Below are positions 61,710 to 64,000 of a stretch of 64,000 nt of DNA, one piece after another. Both the position numbers and the translations under genes were made by a program. Origin of the DNA: Choristoneura fumiferana (taxonomy: Eukaryota; Arthropoda; Insecta; Lepidoptera; Tortricidae); the NCBI RefSeq assembly GCF_025370935.1, contig NC_133477.1, positions 21,314,775-21,378,774 on the forward strand. The letters are read 5' to 3'. The notes under the pieces were generated by a model that was not told where the DNA came from, searched no databases, and was given only the letters and a program-made list of their open reading frames with translations. Each line of letters starts with the position of its first letter. The stretch's first letter is position 1.

Positions 61710-63981
61710 CTGTGAGAAGGTTTAAACATTTGAGAACTTCAGAGAAAGACCTTTACTTGGAATTGAATGATAGAACCGATTATAATATTAGTCATTTCAT
61801 TAGTCATAAGTCGTTTATTGCAACCATAGTATTGTATAGATCTTAAAAATTAAGTAGGTACATTTAGTTTCATGTCCTGGGCGGGCATGGCATACCCGTG
61901 TGGTGTCGGGTTAGAATTACACCTCTCCATTTCTTCCGTGGATGTCGTAAGAGCCGACTGAGGATATAGGTTAAGGTATACCGTAGGCGGCAGGCTAGCA
62001 ACCTATCACTATTGTACCGCTTTTGTCAAACTTGACATTAGACAAAACAAAATAACAACAAAAAAAAACAATATTTTTTTGTTATAAAAATGACCAAATG
62101 CGGGTAGTTCGAGATACGAGTGGTGGTACTATTGGTGATCAAGTGCGTTTGGCACTTGTCTCACCGCCAGCGAGGAAGCGATTGGCTATCGACTATTTTC
62201 TCGCTCAAGAAACGAACAAAAGATATAAGATCCTGTGTGAGTAAAAGAGACACATATATAAATAGTTGATCGCTGGCTGTTACACTGTCGGCGAGAACTC
62301 GCTCTTACATCTTTTGTCGCAGCGACAAGAGCTATAAAACTCGCGAGCTATAGATACTCGCTCAGCGATGTCAGCTTGGCGGCCGCCCCGCACGAGCGAC
62401 TCGAGTGGAGCGAGTAATCGCCCGTCGCACGCGAACACTCGCTTACAGCCGAGCGACGAAACTACACTCGCTTCTCGCTGCTCGCCCACTCGTTTCTAGT
62501 TACTCGCTCTACTCGCTTCTCGCTCATCGTCGGCGGTGGGACAAGTGCCTTTAGTTCAAAGGACTCGCGCTGCTAGGTACACACACTAATTGACACCCAC
62601 TTTTATAACTGGACTTGACGTCCACTACTGGACATAGCGCGCCACAACACTCTTGTCTTCAGCCCTTCGCATCCAACCTTAACTACGAAAATATTAATTC
62701 ATCACACTTGCTCGTAAACAGTATCGTAACATGCAGGCTACCTTGGTTGCAACCCCCCAAATAAAACCCTCGACCTTAATGTGCTTCTCATGAAACCCGT
62801 GGTCGGTAAATGAGTCATTGCCTGAACTAATTTTCATACCATGAAGCCCAAGGTCGGTAAATGAGTTTGTTACTGCATGGTGTGCTGCTGCTCCGTGCGC
62901 GCGCTGCACACGCACGCCACGCACGCAATGCTGCAAGAGCGCAATCAGCGGTATCGGCAATTTTTGGAAAAAATATTAGTTTTCTTTTACAAATATACAA
63001 TTTTACTCGCAAATGTGATGAAAAACATTGTATGTCGCACGGGCGGTACTGGAATTACGAACATCGACTCATTAAAGCCCTCAGTCATCGACTTCGGGCT
63101 TCTAATAGACTCTCGTTCGTAATTCCTTATTTACCGCCCTTAAGACACAATGTACTATCCCCTCTGTCTTTACAATGGGACATTGCTGCTTTTGCTGAAG
63201 GTAACGATGAAAATAATATTTATTTCCCTTACCAATACAATTCCTGGGGCCGAGTCCGAAAGGCAAATAAGTAAATGGTAGAATTTCATGTTTTCTTTCG
63301 TCAGAGAATCGCTCAGGGTCAAACTTCAGGGGATCGGGGAAGAACTCGGGATCCCGGTGGATGGCCATTACAGGGATATTCAAACCTTCGCCTTTCTTCA
63401 TCTAAAAGTTAAGATAGAGCAATTTATAAAAAGACTTCTTGAAATACAGATAAGTTTTATTTTTTACTAGCGTTTACACGCGGCTTCGCACGCGTAAATC
63501 ATTAGATGCAGCAGTTGAATTGAAATTCCGGGATTTTATTAATTTTTTTGGGAATTCCAATAATTTTTTTGAAAATTTGCCAAATTTATGACTCTAAGCC
63601 CAGCGGTTGTTATTTTTCGAGATTTTATCAATATTCCGTGGGAATATCGGGATAAAAAGTATCCTATGTTTTATATCCAGGTTATAAACTAACTTTTCGC
63701 CAAATTTCATCCAAATCCGTCAAGCCGTTTCAGCGTGAAGAAGTAACAAAACATCTAAATCACTCACTCACTAACAAACTTTCACATTTTTAATGTTAGT
63801 AGGATTAGTAGGATTATTTCAGCTTTGCCAAAATAGGAGTGCTATTGTAATATATTATTTTGAGGAAACATTTTACTTACGATATAGTCCTCCGTGGCTT
63901 TAGCATTGGGCTTACCCAAGTTGTAATCCTTGTTGCAAAGTCTGTCGGATGCTACCGCGGGTGGCCAAAGACGCAACAATT
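61543..63981 (-). CDS. CYP9A: Cytochrome P450 CYP9A family (CYP9A-2), 3' part, exons 8-10
   Basis: Second CYP9A gene, transcribed leftwards and truncated by the window edge. Exons: 63981-63881, 63401-63233, 61709-61543. Lengths (101, 169, 167 bp) and phases equal those of CYP9A-1. Visible: ELLRLWPPAVASDRL (ExxR), NIPVMAIHRDPEFFPDP, DPERF, the haem loop FGLGPRNCIG with the Cys ligand, and the C-terminus GGHWLQLRARN. The last exon is about 76% identical in protein to CYP9A-1, much less than the SDR pair, so the CYP9A split is older. Introns carry MITE M1 and dispersed repeats. Confidence 0.93.
61860..62050 (+). repeat. Dispersed repeat in CYP9A-2 intron 9
   Basis: ATTTCTTCCGTGGATGTCGT and AGAGCCGACTGAGGATATAG, a lepidopteran interspersed sequence of unknown class. 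The rest of the intron to 63024 has CTCG-rich short repeats (62300-62530) and no exon. Confidence 0.45.
63025..63153 (-). mobile_element. MITE M1, copy 3, CYP9A-2 intron 9
   Basis: 129 bp, full length, inverted relative to 12448-12578: ACATTGTATGTCGCACGGGC to CGCCCTTAAGACACAATGT. Confidence 0.8.
63233..63401 (-). CDS. CYP9A: CYP9A-2 exon 9
   Basis: Acceptor AACTTTTAG. Encodes MKKGEGLNIPVMAIHRDPEF to TYLPFGLGPRNCIG; donor GTAAGG. Confidence 0.94.
63467..63815 (+). repeat. Dispersed repeat (TAGCGTTTAC type), CYP9A-2 intron 8
   Basis: CTAGCGTTTACACGCGGCTT to TCACATTTTTAATGTTAGTA; relative of 32345-32697 in opposite orientation. Confidence 0.6.
63881..63981 (-). CDS. CYP9A: CYP9A-2 exon 8
   Basis: Acceptor CTTTCAG. 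Encodes ELLRLWPPAVASDRLCNKDY and NLGKPNAKATEDYI; donor GTAAGT. Exons 1-7 lie beyond the right edge. Confidence 0.93.
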
Positions 63982-64000
63982 CTGAAAGGAGAAAACATAC

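Noticed and set aside
1..64000. CRISPR arrays, operons, phage or bacterial features
   Set aside because: The window is insect nuclear DNA; short direct repeats are microsatellites, minisatellites or foldback arms.

Overview
The window reads as nuclear DNA from a moth or butterfly (Lepidoptera). Genes have small exons with GT/AG introns, the DNA is AT-rich, and it is crowded with repeats typical of ditrysian Lepidoptera: tRNA-derived SINEs, several LINE lineages, a Penelope-like element, and many palindromic MITEs. The species cannot be fixed from sequence alone.

Four host genes are recognised. CYP9A-1 is a complete ten-exon cytochrome P450 on the + strand (15102-35286; exon lengths sum to 532 codons plus stop). 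Two intronless, near-identical short-chain dehydrogenases (insect alcohol dehydrogenase / 15-hydroxyprostaglandin dehydrogenase-like, 251 residues) lie at 44735-45490 (+) and 55825-56580 (-). CYP9A-2 runs on the minus strand, with its last three exons at 61543-63981 and the rest beyond the right edge. The order is CYP9A> SDR> <SDR <CYP9A, a mirror-image locus. Its central part is a real inverted duplication: about 40.88-46.14 kb matches the reverse complement of about 54.23-59.21 kb, around an 8-kb spacer. SDR genes inside CYP9A clusters are known in moths. Both families are plausibly detoxification enzymes: the P450s in the endoplasmic reticulum membrane, the SDRs soluble NAD-dependent oxidoreductases.

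Region by region: 0-15 kb is repeats, including a 4-kb LINE split by a DNA transposon with 8-bp target duplications, a decayed relative of that LINE, and a foldback element. 15-35 kb is CYP9A-1, whose 1.6 kb of coding sequence is spread over 20 kb because introns hold a 1-kb GGAT/GGAC array, a LINE, a Penelope-like element with a hammerhead-ribozyme-like 3' end, a Ty3/gypsy integrase fragment, RTE-like pieces, and a foldback element inside a second Penelope remnant. 35-41 kb is repeats plus an orphan exon resembling the last exon of a mitochondrial-clan P450. 41-59 kb is the inverted duplication with the SDR pair; its spacer holds a decayed CYP9A fragment and one of two near-identical 2-kb composite repeats. 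59-64 kb is a further foldback-like element, then the 3' part of CYP9A-2.

The most unusual pattern is a set of three unrelated foldback-like elements (1318-1901, 29703-30401, about 59786-60601). They share one design: arms built of degenerate tandem words of about 15-17 bp, inverted about an unrelated centre. Two of them have clear 8-9 bp target duplications.
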